Shown: positions 1 to 9,047, counted from the stretch's first letter. The stretch: 64,000 nucleotides of DNA from Methylosinus sporium (GCF_003113265.1 NZ_PUIV01000001.1:372001-436000), one strand, 5' to 3'. Made by a program: numbers and translations. The notes: generated by a model not told the origin, from the sequence alone.

Positions 1-1484
1 TTCCCGAGATTCTGGCGCAGCTCGAGCGCGACGGCGTCATCGACAATCCAATGCTGATGAATGTCGCCCTTTTGATCGAGGGCGTCCGCGGCAAGCTGAA
101 GCCCGGCGAATATGCGTTCAAGCAGAACGCCAGCCTGCGCGAGGTGATGGACGAGCTGGTGAACGGCCGGCAGATTCTGCATGGCGTCACCATTCCCGAA
201 GGGCTGACGACCGAGCAGGTGGTCTCGCGTCTGCGCGAGAACGACATTCTCGCCGGCGACATGTCGGAGTTGCCCAAGGAAGGGGCGCTGCTGCCGGAGA
301 CCTATAAGGTCGCGCGCGGCTATCCGCGCGCCAAGCTGCTGGTAAAGATGCAGGAGGATCAGCGCAAGCTGCTGGATCAGATCTGGGCGCGCCGCCATTC
401 CGACCTTCCGGTCAAGACGCCCTATGAGCTGGTGACGCTGGCCTCCATCGTCGAGAAAGAGACCGGCAAGGCCGATGAGCGCCCGCGCGTCGCCGCCGTG
501 TTCATCAATCGCCTGCGCAAGGGAATGCGTCTGCAATCGGACCCCACCATCGTCTATGGCCTCGTCGGCGGGCGCGCCACGCTCGGCCGCGGCATTTTGA
601 AGTCCGAGGTCGAGAAATGGACGCCTTATAACACCTATGCGATCGACGGCCTGCCGCCGGGGCCGATCGCCAATCCGGGCCGCGCGGCGTTGGAGGCGGT
701 CGCCAATCCCTCGCGCACGCAAGAGCTCTATTTCGTCGCAGACGGCACGGGCGGCCATGTCTTCTCCGAGACGCTCGAGCAACATGCTCGTAACGTCCAG
801 CGCTGGCGGCAGATCGAGAAGGATCGGGCTTCGGGCGTCGATCGGCTGGAGCCGGGCGCGGTGGTCGGGCCGACGCAGTCCGCCCCGCGGGAAAAGCGCG
901 GCGACGCGGCTTTCGGCCGGCTCGTGGCGCTGGCCGATGCGGCCATGGAGCCGATCGCCGCCGCCGATCCGCGTCCTGGCGCGCTGAAGCGAATCGGCGC
1001 CGCTCTGCCTGCCATTCCGTTCGAATATGCCGGGGACAATGAGGCGAGCCTGCGTCTCGCCGCCGAGCGCGCCGCCGTGGCGGCTTCTGCGCCGCCGCTG
1101 TTCACCACGCCATTCGCCCAGCGCGCCCAGCCGGAGGCGCGCGCCGCGGTCGCTCTGCTGGCCAATGCCGCGCAAGAGGATTCGCAGGCGGCCGCCGACG
1201 ATCTCGCCGAGGACGAGGGGCTCGATTCGCCGACGAGCTATCCCGTCTCCGCCGCTCTGCGCGCCGAGCAGCGCGCTCGCGCGGCCCGGCTCGGCGTTTC
1301 CCCCGTCGAGGGCGGGCCCGAGGGACGGCCATTGCCGCTCTCGGCCTCTGCGGAGGCCGGCCGGCCGCCGCGCGCCGCCCGCGCCTTCGACGCTTCCGAG
1401 GGCACGCCGCTCGATCCGCTGCGCGACCGCGGCTGGGACTTGAACTCGGCGAAGATCGTGCCCGATGTGGCGAAATTTCGGTGA
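1..1484 (+). CDS. mltG: Endolytic murein transglycosylase MltG (5' end outside window)
   Basis: MltG/YceG-family enzyme that cleaves nascent glycan strands in the inner-membrane periplasm and ends peptidoglycan polymerisation. The reading frame is open from base 3 to the edge, so the N-terminus and membrane anchor lie upstream; the first ATG inside (51) is internal. Family signature segments are clear: SIVEKETG with the catalytic Glu, AAVFINRL, MRLQSDPTIVYG and PYNTY...GLPPGPIANPG. After the catalytic domain (about residue 255 of the visible part) there is a further stretch of about 220 residues rich in Ala, Pro, Arg and Glu that looks disordered and is absent from the roughly 340-residue E. 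coli enzyme. Downstream are yicC and gmk, a common alphaproteobacterial order. Confidence 0.93.
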   Translation, partial: PEILAQLERDGVIDNPMLMNVALLIEGVRGKLKPGEYAFKQNASLREVMDELVNGRQILHGVTIPEGLTTEQVVSRLRENDILAGDMSELPKEGALLPETYKVARGYPRAKLLVKMQEDQRKLLDQIWARRHSDLPVKTPYELVTLASIVEKETGKADERPRVAAVFINRLRKGMRLQSDPTIVYGLVGGRATLGRGILKSEVEKWTPYNTYAIDGLPPGPIANPGRAALEAVANPSRTQELYFVADGTGGHVFSETLEQHARNVQRWRQIEKDRASGVDRLEPGAVVGPTQSAPREKRGDAAFGRLVALADAAMEPIAAADPRPGALKRIGAALPAIPFEYAGDNEASLRLAAERAAVAASAPPLFTTPFAQRAQPEARAAVALLANAAQEDSQAAADDLAEDEGLDSPTSYPVSAALRAEQRARAARLGVSPVEGGPEGRPLPLSASAEAGRPPRAARAFDASEGTPLDPLRDRGWDLNSAKIVPDVAKFR

Positions 1485-1489
1485 TGGAA

Positions 1490-1528
1490 GCGCGTAGCGA
1501 GTAGAGAGACAGTCTACTCGCCACGCGC
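1490..1528. repeat. Intergenic imperfect palindrome before yicC
   Basis: Arms GCGCGT..CGAGTAGA and TCTACTCG..ACGCGC can pair around a short loop. The core resembles the palindrome on the other side of yicC (2442-2495). It may be a small dispersed repeat or a transcript hairpin. Confidence 0.6.
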
Positions 1529-1544
1529 CCTAGCAAGGATCGCA

Positions 1545-2432
1545 ATGACTCTCGCCAGCATGACAGGCTTCGCCCGCGCCCATGACAATCTCGGGCCGTG
1601 GCGCTACGCCTGGGAGATCAAGACCGTCAATTCCAAAGGGCTGGATCTGCGGCTGCGCGTCCCGCCCAATTTCGACGCGGTGGAGGTCAAGGCGCGCGCG
1701 CTGATCGCCGGCCGCATCGCCCGCGGCTCCTGCTTCGCCAATCTCACCGCGCGGCGCGACGACGCGCTGGTCGAGACGCGCGTCAATCGCGCCGCGCTGG
1801 AGCGGCTGTTGAAAGCGCTCGACGACGTGCCCTTGCACGCATCCTTGCGGCCCGCCTCGCTCGACGGATTGCTCGCGGTGCGCGGCATTGTCGAGGTCAT
1901 CGAGCCGGAAGACGACGAAGAGCAGCGCAATGCGCTCGACGCAAAGGTGCTGGCGACATTGGCGCAGGCGCTCGACGCTCTCACCGCCTCGCGCGCCTCC
2001 GAAGGCGCGGCCATAGGCGAGGTGCTGACGGCGCGGCTCGCGCGCATCGGCGAATTGACCGCGCAAGCGGAGGCGTTGCCCGGCCGCTCGGCGGAGGCGG
2101 TGCGCGCGCGGCTCGCCGCGCAAATCGCGGCGCTGCTGGAGACGGGCCATTCCTTCGATTCGCAGCGCCTACATCAGGAGGCGGTGCTGCTCGCGGTCAA
2201 GGCCGACATTCGCGAGGAATTGGACCGGCTGAAAGCGCATGTGACGAGCGCGCAGGCGCTCATCGACAAGGGCGGGCCGATCGGCCGCCGGCTCGACTTT
2301 CTCGCCCAGGAACTCTCCCGCGAAACCAACACGCTCTGCGCCAAATCCAATGATGGCGAGCTCACCGCCCTCGGCCTCGAGCTCAAGATCGAGGTGGAGC
2401 AATGGCGCGAGCAGGTGCAGAACATTGAGTGA
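1545..2432 (+). CDS. yicC: YicC/YloC family protein, putative endoribonuclease
   Basis: 295 residues, the usual length for the family. It opens with MTLASMTGFAR, the highly conserved YicC N-terminus, and has the C-terminal DUF1732 region with GRRLDFLAQELSRETNTLCAKS. E. coli YicC has been linked to RNA turnover; the role in this organism is inferred from the family. It lies between mltG and gmk on the same strand. The gaps on both sides are filled by related palindromes rather than by visible promoters, so the three genes may still be co-transcribed. Confidence 0.92.
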   Translation: MTLASMTGFARAHDNLGPWRYAWEIKTVNSKGLDLRLRVPPNFDAVEVKARALIAGRIARGSCFANLTARRDDALVETRVNRAALERLLKALDDVPLHASLRPASLDGLLAVRGIVEVIEPEDDEEQRNALDAKVLATLAQALDALTASRASEGAAIGEVLTARLARIGELTAQAEALPGRSAEAVRARLAAQIAALLETGHSFDSQRLHQEAVLLAVKADIREELDRLKAHVTSAQALIDKGGPIGRRLDFLAQELSRETNTLCAKSNDGELTALGLELKIEVEQWREQVQNIE

Positions 2433-2441
2433 GGAGAAAAT

Positions 2442-2495
2442 AGCGAATAGGGAGTAGCGCGAAAGACGCGCTCCATTCGCCACTCGCTATTCGCT
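2442..2495. repeat. Intergenic palindrome between yicC and gmk
   Basis: The outer arms AGCGAATAG and CTATTCGCT pair exactly. Inner arms containing GAGTAGCGCG and CGCGCT extend the hairpin. It has the same flavour as 1490-1528, and repeats of this look are frequent between genes in Rhizobiales. It ends about 10 nt before the gmk start, so it would sit in the gmk leader. Confidence 0.65.
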
Positions 2496-2504
2496 GGACC
2501 AAAT

Positions 2505-3143
2505 ATGCCCACAACGCCAGACCGCCGTGGAATCGTCCTCATTCTCTCCTCGCCCTCCGGCGCGGGGAAGACGACGCTGACGCGTATGCTGCTGCAGAAC
2601 CGCGAGCTCGACCTCACGCTCTCGATCTCGGTGACGACGCGCCCGCGCCGCTCCAGCGAGGTAGACGGCATTCATTATTCTTTCATTTCCAAGAGCCGTT
2701 TCGAGGCGATGCGCGACAATGGCGAATTGCTGGAATGGGCGGAGGTCCATGGCAATTATTACGGCACGCCGCGCGGACCCGTCGACGAGATATTGGGCGA
2801 AGGCCGCGATGCGCTTTTCGATATCGATTATCAGGGTACGCAGCAGGTGCGCGAGAAGATGGGCGCCGACACTGTCACCGTCTTCATCCTGCCGCCCTCG
2901 ATGAAAGAGCTGCGCGCGCGTCTCGAGCGCCGTGCGGAAGATTCGCGCGAGGCGATCGAGCGCCGTCTCGAGAATGCGCGCAACGAAATCCAGCGTTGGA
3001 AGCAGTACGATTATGTGCTCGTCAACGACGATCTGCAGCGCAGCTTCGACGATCTGCTCGCAATATTGCGCGCCGAGCGTCAGCGCCGGCCGCGACGTCT
3101 CGCCGGCATAGAGGCTTTCGTCGCGCGTCTGTTGAGCGAGTGA
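2505..3143 (+). CDS. gmk: Guanylate kinase
   Basis: 212-residue GMP kinase (ATP + GMP to ADP + GDP), cytosolic purine nucleotide pathway. The P-loop SSPSGAGKTTL is at about residues 15-25. The GMP-binding segment follows with TTRPRRSSEVDGIHYSF and the ...ELLEWAEVHGNYYGTP motif, and the adenine-side lid has RLERRAEDS. Length and all landmarks are normal. Third gene of the mltG-yicC-gmk group. Confidence 0.97.
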   Translation: MPTTPDRRGIVLILSSPSGAGKTTLTRMLLQNRELDLTLSISVTTRPRRSSEVDGIHYSFISKSRFEAMRDNGELLEWAEVHGNYYGTPRGPVDEILGEGRDALFDIDYQGTQQVREKMGADTVTVFILPPSMKELRARLERRAEDSREAIERRLENARNEIQRWKQYDYVLVNDDLQRSFDDLLAILRAERQRRPRRLAGIEAFVARLLSE

Positions 3144-3172
3144 TGGGGGTCTTGCTTCGCGTCGCCTTCCTT

Positions 3173-3190
3173 CTCCCCGCGAGCGGGGAG
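3173..3190. terminator. GC-rich hairpin after gmk
   Basis: CTCCCC and GGGGAG pair around CGCGAG. There is no clear T-run, so it could be a palindromic repeat as well as a terminator. Confidence 0.4.
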
Positions 3191-3231
3191 AGCGGGAAAT
3201 GCGCCGCATCGTGAAGGATTTCGGTTTCGCC

Positions 3232-3573
3232 ATGACATCCGCAAAGCTCTTCGTCCCGATCATCGCGGCGCTGTGCCTCGCCGCCTGCAATTCCGCGCAG
3301 CCCGTCGCGGTCGCGCAGGCGCCGGCGGTCGCGACGCGCAGCGCGACTCCGGCGGGCTTCGATCTCCCGGCGGGCTCGGGCTGCGCCAATGCGATCGGCC
3401 GATATCGCGCGATCATGGACAATGATCTCGCCATGGGTCACGTGAATCAGGGCGTCTATGCGACTATCCAGGGAGAGATCGACTCCGCCGCCGCGGCCTG
3501 CTCCGCGGGAAGAGACGCCCAGGCCGTCGCGCTGGTGCGCGCGAGCAAGGCGCGGCACGGCTATCCCGGCTGA
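3232..3573 (+). CDS. Small putative lipoprotein, unknown function
   Basis: 113 residues from the ATG at 3232. An in-frame ATG at 3199 adds 11 residues, but starting at 3232 puts a normal lipoprotein signal peptide first (MTSAKLFVPIIAALCLAAC) with lipobox LAAC, so Cys19 would be lipidated. The mature part is Ala-rich and holds three further cysteines (SGCANAIGRY, AAACSAGR region). I recognise no catalytic domain. Similar small lipoproteins occur in Rhizobiales, but no function can be assigned from sequence. Confidence 0.7.
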   Translation: MTSAKLFVPIIAALCLAACNSAQPVAVAQAPAVATRSATPAGFDLPAGSGCANAIGRYRAIMDNDLAMGHVNQGVYATIQGEIDSAAAACSAGRDAQAVALVRASKARHGYPG

Positions 3574-3800
3574 CCCTCGCGACATTTCGCCGAGCCCAGA
3601 TTGGAAGCAATCTCAACTTGCGGCGTTGTAGCCCGACACGTCATTTACTACTTTGATATTCAAGCTCTAGCGCGTTTCGGCCGCGCCTGCGCCACTGGCT
3701 TCGCACAGCGGCGCTGGGCCGGTTCTTGCTTTGCCGTGATCGACGCGGCGGAGCCATGGGCATGGGCGAAGACGTTCGAACGATCATCGAAAGGCGTGAA

Positions 3801-4136
3801 ATGACATCCTCCCGAATTCTATTCGCCGCCGCCGCGCTCGCGGCGGGCGTCGTCGCCGCCGTCGCGGCCGAGGAGACCTCCCTGGAAGTCTCCATCAAGG
3901 ACCATCGTTTCACGCCCGCAGAACTTCATGCGCCGGCCGACAAGCCCATCGTCATCGTCGTGAAGAATCTCGATTCCACGCCGGAAGAATTCGAGAGCAA
4001 GGCGCTCAAGATCGAGAAGGTCGTCGCCGGCTCCGCCGAGATCACCGTGCGCGTGCGTCCGCTGAAGGCGGGCAGCTATAAATTCTTCGGCGAATATCAC
4101 GAGTCCACGGCCAAGGGCGTTCTCGTCGTCGAGTGA
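3801..4136 (+). CDS. Periplasmic cupredoxin-domain protein, EfeO-like, paired with FTR1 permease
   Basis: 111 residues from the ATG at 3801. A longer frame from 3726 only adds a non-signal stretch, while 3801 begins a clean signal peptide (MTSSRILFAAAALAAGVVAAVAA). The mature protein is a single cupredoxin fold (VSIKDHRFTPAEL, ending KGVLVVE), comparable to the isolated cupredoxin domain of EfeO. It lacks the Cys-Met pattern of a type 1 blue copper site; His and Glu/Asp residues in DHRF and GEYHES could bind metal. Its stop lies 10 nt before the FTR1 gene, so the two form an iron-uptake pair: the periplasmic protein would bind or oxidise Fe(II) for the permease. Confidence 0.82.
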   Translation: MTSSRILFAAAALAAGVVAAVAAEETSLEVSIKDHRFTPAELHAPADKPIVIVVKNLDSTPEEFESKALKIEKVVAGSAEITVRVRPLKAGSYKFFGEYHESTAKGVLVVE

Positions 4137-4146
4137 GGACTTAGCA

Positions 4147-4980
4147 ATGCTGGGCGCTCTCGTCATCGTTTTTCGCGAGGTCATAGAGGCGGGCCTCGTC
4201 ATCGGCATTGTGCTCGCCGTCACGCAGGGGGCGCGCGGCTCGCGGACCGTCGTCTTCGCCGGAGTGGTCGCGGGCGCGCTCGGCGCCGGGCTCGTGGCGC
4301 TGTTCGCCGATGCGCTGTCGCAGGCCGTCGCCGGACGCGGGCAGGAGCTGTTCAACGCCGGCGTCCTCGCGGTGGCGGTAGTGATGCTCGCTTGGCACAA
4401 CATATGGATGGCGCGCCATGGCCGCGAGCTGGCGAGCGAGCTGGCGGCGGCCGGCCGCGCCGCTGTCTCCGGCGATAAATCCTTCTTCGGCCTGGCGCTC
4501 GTCGTCGCGCTCGCCGTGCTGCGCGAGGGCTCGGAGGTGGCGCTGTTCCTCTATGGACTGCTCGTCTCCGGCGAATCGGGCGCGGATGTGATCCTCGGCG
4601 GTTTCTCGGGTCTCGTCCTCGGCGCCGGCGTCAGCGCGCTCACCTATTTCGGTCTCGTCACCATTCCGGCGCGGCATTTGTTCGCCGTGACGACGGCGAT
4701 GATCACTCTGCTCGCCGCCGGCCTCGCGGCGCAATGCGCGGCCTTCCTGCAGCAGGCCTGGATCGTCACCGCTCTGTCGCAGACAATGTGGGACACATCC
4801 GGCGTGCTGCCCGATACGAGCCTCGTCGGGCGTGTGCTGCATACGTTGATCGGCTATGTCGACCAGCCGACGGCGCTGCAGGTCGTCGTCTATGTGGCGA
4901 CGCTGGCGGGCATATTCCTCGCCACGCGCCTCGCCGCTCCGCGGCCCGGCGCCGCCAATGTCCACGCCGCGGCGGAGTGA
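4147..4980 (+). CDS. FTR1-family high-affinity iron permease
   Basis: 277-residue integral membrane protein with about seven hydrophobic segments. It carries the two family iron-binding motifs in variant form: REVIE in the first helix (FREVIEAGLVIG, residues ~9-20) and REGSE in the fourth (LREGSEVALFLYG, ~120-132), where REGLE is typical. It probably imports Fe(III) across the inner membrane, with the preceding cupredoxin as periplasmic partner. No EfeB-type peroxidase is adjacent, so the module is reduced compared with EfeUOB. No Fur or Irr operator was recognised in the 228-nt gap before the cupredoxin gene. Confidence 0.9.
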   Translation: MLGALVIVFREVIEAGLVIGIVLAVTQGARGSRTVVFAGVVAGALGAGLVALFADALSQAVAGRGQELFNAGVLAVAVVMLAWHNIWMARHGRELASELAAAGRAAVSGDKSFFGLALVVALAVLREGSEVALFLYGLLVSGESGADVILGGFSGLVLGAGVSALTYFGLVTIPARHLFAVTTAMITLLAAGLAAQCAAFLQQAWIVTALSQTMWDTSGVLPDTSLVGRVLHTLIGYVDQPTALQVVVYVATLAGIFLATRLAAPRPGAANVHAAAE

Positions 4981-4989
4981 CCTTCGATC

Positions 4990-5014
4990 GGACGCGGCCT
5001 ATTCGGCCGCGTCC
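4990..5014. terminator. Bidirectional hairpin between FTR1 and DAHP synthase genes
   Basis: The 10-bp arms GGACGCGGCC and GGCCGCGTCC pair perfectly around TATTC. It overlaps the last codons of the convergent DAHP synthase gene, and it is well placed to end transcription from both sides. Confidence 0.6.
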
Positions 5015-6378
5015 TGCTCCTGCGCGCCGCGCGCGAGCCGTTCGGCCTTCAGCAATTCCGCGACGAGGAAGGCCACTTCTATCGCCTGCTCGGCGTTGAG
5101 GCGCGGGTCGCAGGTCGTGTCGTAGCGCACGCCGAGCTCCTGCTCGGAGATATCGCGCGCGCCGCCCATGCATTCGGTGACATTCTGCCCCGTCATCTCG
5201 AGGTGAATGCCGCCGGCATAGGTGCCCTCGGCGCGGTGAACCTCGAAGAAATTGCGGATTTCCGCCATCACGCGATCGAAAGGCCGGGTTTTACGGCCGC
5301 CGGCGCTGATCGTGTTGCCGTGCATCGGATCGCAGCACCACACGACATTGCGGCCCTCGCGGGCGACGGCGCGCAGGATCGGCGGCAGTGCCTCTGCGGC
5401 TTTGTCGGAGCCGAAACGGCAGATCAGCGTCAGCCGCCCCGGCTCGTTCTGCGGATCGAGCTTGTCGATGAGGCGCAGCAGCGCGTCGGGCTTCAGGCTC
5501 GGCCCGCATTTGAGGCCGATGGGGTTCTGCACGCCGCGCAGATATTCGATATGGGCGCCGTCCTCCTGGCGCGTGCGGTCGCCGATCCAGAGGAAATGGC
5601 CGGAGGTGGCGAAATAGCCGCCCTCGAGCGAGTCGACGCGCGTCAGCGCCTGCTCATAGCCGAGTAGCAGCGCCTCGTGAGAGGTGTAGAAATCCGTCTG
5701 CCTGAGCTCGGGATGATGCTCGGGATCGAGGCCGATGGCGCGCATGAAGCCCAAGGTCTCGCTGATGTGATCGGCGAGCTGCGAATAGCGGTCCGACAGC
5801 GGGCTGTTGCGCACGAAGCCCAGCATCCAGCGATGGGCGTTGACGAGATTGGCGAAGCCGCCGGTGGCGAAGGCGCGGATGAGGTTGAGCGTCGCGGCGG
5901 ATTGCCGATAGGCCATCAGCTGGCGATGCGGATCGGGCGTGCGGGCGGCGGCGGTGAATTCGATGTCGTTGATGATGTCGCCGCGATAGCTCGGCAGCTC
6001 CAGCGCGCCCTGCTTCTCGGTAGGGGCGGAGCGCGGCTTGGCGAATTGGCCGGCGATGCGGCCGACCTTCACCACGGGCGAGGCCGCCGCATAGGTCAGC
6101 ACCACCGCCATTTGCAGGAAAACGCGGAAGAAGTCGCGGATATTGTCGGCCGAATGCTCGCCGAAGCTCTCGGCGCAATCGCCGCCCTGCAGCAGAAAGG
6201 CGCGACCGGCCGCCACTTCCCCCAGCGAGCGTTTCAGATTGCGCGCCTCGCCGGCGAAGACGAGGGGCGGAAATCCGGCGAGCTGCCGCTCGACATCGGC
6301 GAGCGCCGCCTGATCGGGATAGACCGGCGTCTGCTCGATCGGTCTTCCTCTCCAGCTTCCGGGCGTCCAATTCTCCAC
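4999..6378 (-). CDS. aroG: Class II 3-deoxy-7-phosphoheptulonate (DAHP) synthase
   Basis: 459 residues, normal for the plant-like class II enzymes. It condenses PEP and erythrose 4-phosphate in the first step of the shikimate pathway. Family landmarks: N-terminal [30 protein letters not shown], then [28 protein letters not shown], ...[19 protein letters not shown] and [18 protein letters not shown]. The start is GTG at 6378, supported by AGGAG about 10 nt upstream. It converges on the iron permease gene and diverges from the acyltransferase at 6574. Confidence 0.96.
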   Translation of the reverse strand: MENWTPGSWRGRPIEQTPVYPDQAALADVERQLAGFPPLVFAGEARNLKRSLGEVAAGRAFLLQGGDCAESFGEHSADNIRDFFRVFLQMAVVLTYAAASPVVKVGRIAGQFAKPRSAPTEKQGALELPSYRGDIINDIEFTAAARTPDPHRQLMAYRQSAATLNLIRAFATGGFANLVNAHRWMLGFVRNSPLSDRYSQLADHISETLGFMRAIGLDPEHHPELRQTDFYTSHEALLLGYEQALTRVDSLEGGYFATSGHFLWIGDRTRQEDGAHIEYLRGVQNPIGLKCGPSLKPDALLRLIDKLDPQNEPGRLTLICRFGSDKAAEALPPILRAVAREGRNVVWCCDPMHGNTISAGGRKTRPFDRVMAEIRNFFEVHRAEGTYAGGIHLEMTGQNVTECMGGARDISEQELGVRYDTTCDPRLNAEQAIEVAFLVAELLKAERLARGAQEQDAAE

Positions 6379-6573
6379 TGGCCTGGCTCCTGCTCGCCGC
6401 TCCCCCGCGCGGCTCAGCTATACAGGAGTGAGCCCGCGGAGGCGAGCTTTTGCCCGTCCACCGGAAGCGCCACCATATTCCCTCGGCCAGGACCTGCGGT
6501 CTTTCCGCAGGATGACGCGGCCCCCCGCTTTCCCTAGCCTCGACGGCGCCCTTTTCGTACGAGCGCTTTTTTC

Positions 6574-7767
6574 ATGCCGGTCTTTTTATCGGATTTCATT
6601 CACGCCGCCCGCTGGCTCGCCGCTCTCGCCGTTCTGCTCGCTCACGCCAATGTGCTCGTCTCCTTGAGCGACATGATGGTCGCGCCGCATGGGCCGCTCG
6701 TCTATGCGTGGTGGTTCGTCACCGCCTTCTCGCATCAGGCGGTGACGGTCTTTTTCGTGCTGTCGGGCTTTCTCGTCGGCGGCCGCGTCTTTGTGGCCAT
6801 GGAGCGGCGGACGCCCTTCCTGCGCGCCTATTTCGTCGATCGCTTCGCCCGCATCTATCTGGTGCTGATCCCGGCGCTGGCGCTGACCTTCGGTCTCGAC
6901 GCGCTCGGCCGCGATCTTTTCGCCGGCGCAGGCGTCTATGAGCTTCCCGGCCTCGAGGGCGCCTATGAGGCCTCGCGCATTCTCTCGACGCTGGCCATGC
7001 AGCAGAATATCTGGGCCGGCCAGGCCGGCACAGACGGCGCGCTGTGGTCGCTGGCCTGCGAGTTCTGGTACTATCTTTTGTTCCCGCTGCTGCTGCTTCC
7101 TTTGGCGCGCGCCTATTCGGAACCCGCGCGCCTCGCCGGCTTCGCCCTCGGCGCGCTGCTGCTGCTGCTCCTCTCGCTTCCCTCCTCGCGCGTGCCTTTC
7201 GGCTTCGCGCTATGGGCCATGGGCGCGCTGGCGGCCCGCGCGAAGCGCCCGCTCTTCGCCGGCAAATATCTGTCGCTGGGGATTTTTCTCGCGGCGCTCG
7301 TCGTCGCCCGCCTCGCCGCGCGCGGGCCTCTCTTCGAGGCGCATCCGGTTCTGCACGACATCGCCGACGCGCTCACCGCGGCGACGCTCGCCAATCTGCT
7401 GGCGACGCTGCGCTTTTCGGAAAGCGGCTTTGCGCTCGGAGATTCGGCGCTGCATCGCCGGCTCGCAGATTTCTCTTTCTCGCTCTACGCCACGCATATG
7501 CCGATCGTTTTCTTCTTCTGGGCCGGAGCCGGCCATATTTTCGGCGTGGACTGGCACAAGCTTCTGCCGACGTCGACGCATTGGCTCGTCACGGCGGCGC
7601 TGCTCCTCGTCGCCGTCGCGACGGCCTTCGTCTTCTCGCGTGTGACCGAGGCGCATACGCCGGCGCTGCGGCGGCTTCTGCATGCGGCTGTCGCCGCGCT
7701 GGACCGGCGCGCGCGGCTCGGCCTGCGCGCCCGCTGGATTGGCCATGGTCGAGCCGAGGGGCTATAA
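6574..7767 (+). CDS. Acyltransferase-3 family membrane protein (copy 1)
   Basis: 397 residues with about ten hydrophobic helices, typical of the acyltransferase-3 (OafA/NodX-like) family that O-acylates surface glycans. N-terminal FIHAARWLAALAVLLAHANVL carries the conserved His; further landmarks are FFVLSGFLVGGR, RFARIYLVL and GALWSLACEFWYYLLFPLLLL. It is followed after 62 nt by a paralogue sharing the same segments (DFSFSLYATHMPI here, DFSFSLYSVHMPV there). The acceptor is unknown; lipopolysaccharide, capsule or hopanoid-linked sugars are possible. The ribosome-binding site is weak. Confidence 0.85.
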   Translation: MPVFLSDFIHAARWLAALAVLLAHANVLVSLSDMMVAPHGPLVYAWWFVTAFSHQAVTVFFVLSGFLVGGRVFVAMERRTPFLRAYFVDRFARIYLVLIPALALTFGLDALGRDLFAGAGVYELPGLEGAYEASRILSTLAMQQNIWAGQAGTDGALWSLACEFWYYLLFPLLLLPLARAYSEPARLAGFALGALLLLLLSLPSSRVPFGFALWAMGALAARAKRPLFAGKYLSLGIFLAALVVARLAARGPLFEAHPVLHDIADALTAATLANLLATLRFSESGFALGDSALHRRLADFSFSLYATHMPIVFFFWAGAGHIFGVDWHKLLPTSTHWLVTAALLLVAVATAFVFSRVTEAHTPALRRLLHAAVAALDRRARLGLRARWIGHGRAEGL

Positions 7768-7829
7768 CTCGGCCCCGCCCAGCTTTTGTTTGGAGCGCAG
7801 TCCGATCGCTCCAAAGCCACCGGAGACTC

Positions 7830-9047
7830 ATGCCGATCCTCTTATCGCAATTCATCGAAGCCTGTCGTTGGGTGGGCGCGCTGCTGGTGCTCGCCGTCCA
7901 TTCCACCAATATGTTCGTCAATCTCGCGGACATAATGAGCGCTCCCCATGCGGCGAGCGTCTACGCCTGGTGGTTCTTCGTCAGCTTCGAGCTCGGTCAT
8001 CAGGCCGTCGTCGGCTTCTTCGCCATTTCGGGCTATCTGGTCGGCGGCGCCGTGCTGGCGCAATTGCGCAGGGACAAGCCCTTTCTGCGCGACTATCTCA
8101 TCCATCGGTTCGCGCGCATCTATATCGTGCTCGCGCCGGCGCTGCTGGTCACAGTGGTGGCGGATGGGATCGGCCGCGGCTGGCTCGGCGACAGCGGCGT
8201 CTATGACTGGCCGGTGTTCAAGGACCATTATCGCGCCGATCTCTTCCTCGGCTCGCTGGCCAATCTCTCGGCGATCTATTGCGATTTCTTCGGCACCAAT
8301 GGACCGCTCTGGTCGCTCGCCTGCGAGTTTTGGTATTACATCTCCTTTCCGCTGCTGCTGCTGCCCTTCGCCCGCGCCTATTCGTTGCGAACGCGCGCTG
8401 TCGGATTCGCGCTCGGCCTCGCCATTCTGGTGGTCATGTCCATCCCCTCCGGGGGCTGGTTTCGTTTCGGCTATCTGCTCTGGGGCCTCGGCGCGCTGGC
8501 GACTCTGGCGCGGCGCCCACTGGTCCAATCGCGCTGGATCGTGCTCGCGCTCTATGTCGTCGCGGTCATCCCCATCCGCCTTCTGGTGCGCGGCCCCAAT
8601 CTCGAGGCTCATCCCTATCTCGCCGACGCGGCCGATCTTCTGGGCGCCGTCCTCTTCCTCAATCTGATGGTGACGCTGCGCTTCGGGCCGCAGCAGGGCT
8701 GGGCGCTGTTCCAGCCGCAGCTGCATCGGCGGCTCGCCGATTTCTCCTTCTCGCTCTACAGCGTCCATATGCCGGTGCTGATTCTGGCGCGCGCCTTCGT
8801 CGATCAGCGCTTCGGCGCGCAATGGGCGCGCGAGCTGGCGACGCCCGCCCATTGGCAGGTGATGGCGGCGGTGATGACAGCGGCGGTCGTCTTCGGCTTC
8901 CTCTTCTCGCGCGTCACCGAGGCGCACACCAATTCCGCGCGGCGCGCGCTGCGCAGAGCCTTCGAGGCGGCGGAGGAGCGTCGGCGCCGGCGCGTCCCGC
9001 CGCCGCTCGAGGAGCTGGAGCGCGAGCCGCAAAAAGCCGACGCCTGA
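7830..9047 (+). CDS. Acyltransferase-3 family membrane protein (copy 2)
   Basis: 405 residues from the ATG at 7830, which has GGAG 5-8 nt upstream. The open frame runs far upstream through copy 1 in another frame, but that extension is not coding. Landmarks are FIEACRWVGALLVLAVHSTNM, FFAISGYLVGG, RFARIYIVLAP, GPLWSLACEFWYYISFPLLLL and the C-terminal SRVTEAHTNSARRALRR. It is clearly a tandem duplicate of copy 1, diverged mostly in the middle helices. The cytoplasmic tail is long, charged and Arg/Glu-rich. It probably modifies the same class of surface polymer. Confidence 0.85.
   Translation: MPILLSQFIEACRWVGALLVLAVHSTNMFVNLADIMSAPHAASVYAWWFFVSFELGHQAVVGFFAISGYLVGGAVLAQLRRDKPFLRDYLIHRFARIYIVLAPALLVTVVADGIGRGWLGDSGVYDWPVFKDHYRADLFLGSLANLSAIYCDFFGTNGPLWSLACEFWYYISFPLLLLPFARAYSLRTRAVGFALGLAILVVMSIPSGGWFRFGYLLWGLGALATLARRPLVQSRWIVLALYVVAVIPIRLLVRGPNLEAHPYLADAADLLGAVLFLNLMVTLRFGPQQGWALFQPQLHRRLADFSFSLYSVHMPVLILARAFVDQRFGAQWARELATPAHWQVMAAVMTAAVVFGFLFSRVTEAHTNSARRALRRAFEAAEERRRRRVPPPLEELEREPQKADA

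Noticed and set aside
3601-3804. 67-codon frame between the lipoprotein and cupredoxin genes
   Set aside because: No ribosome-binding site or similarity; it overlaps the cupredoxin start. Treated as intergenic.
7044-7829. Long 5' extension of the second acyltransferase frame
   Set aside because: It overlaps copy 1 in another frame, is Arg/Ala-rich, and a clear start with ribosome-binding site and family N-terminus exists at 7830.
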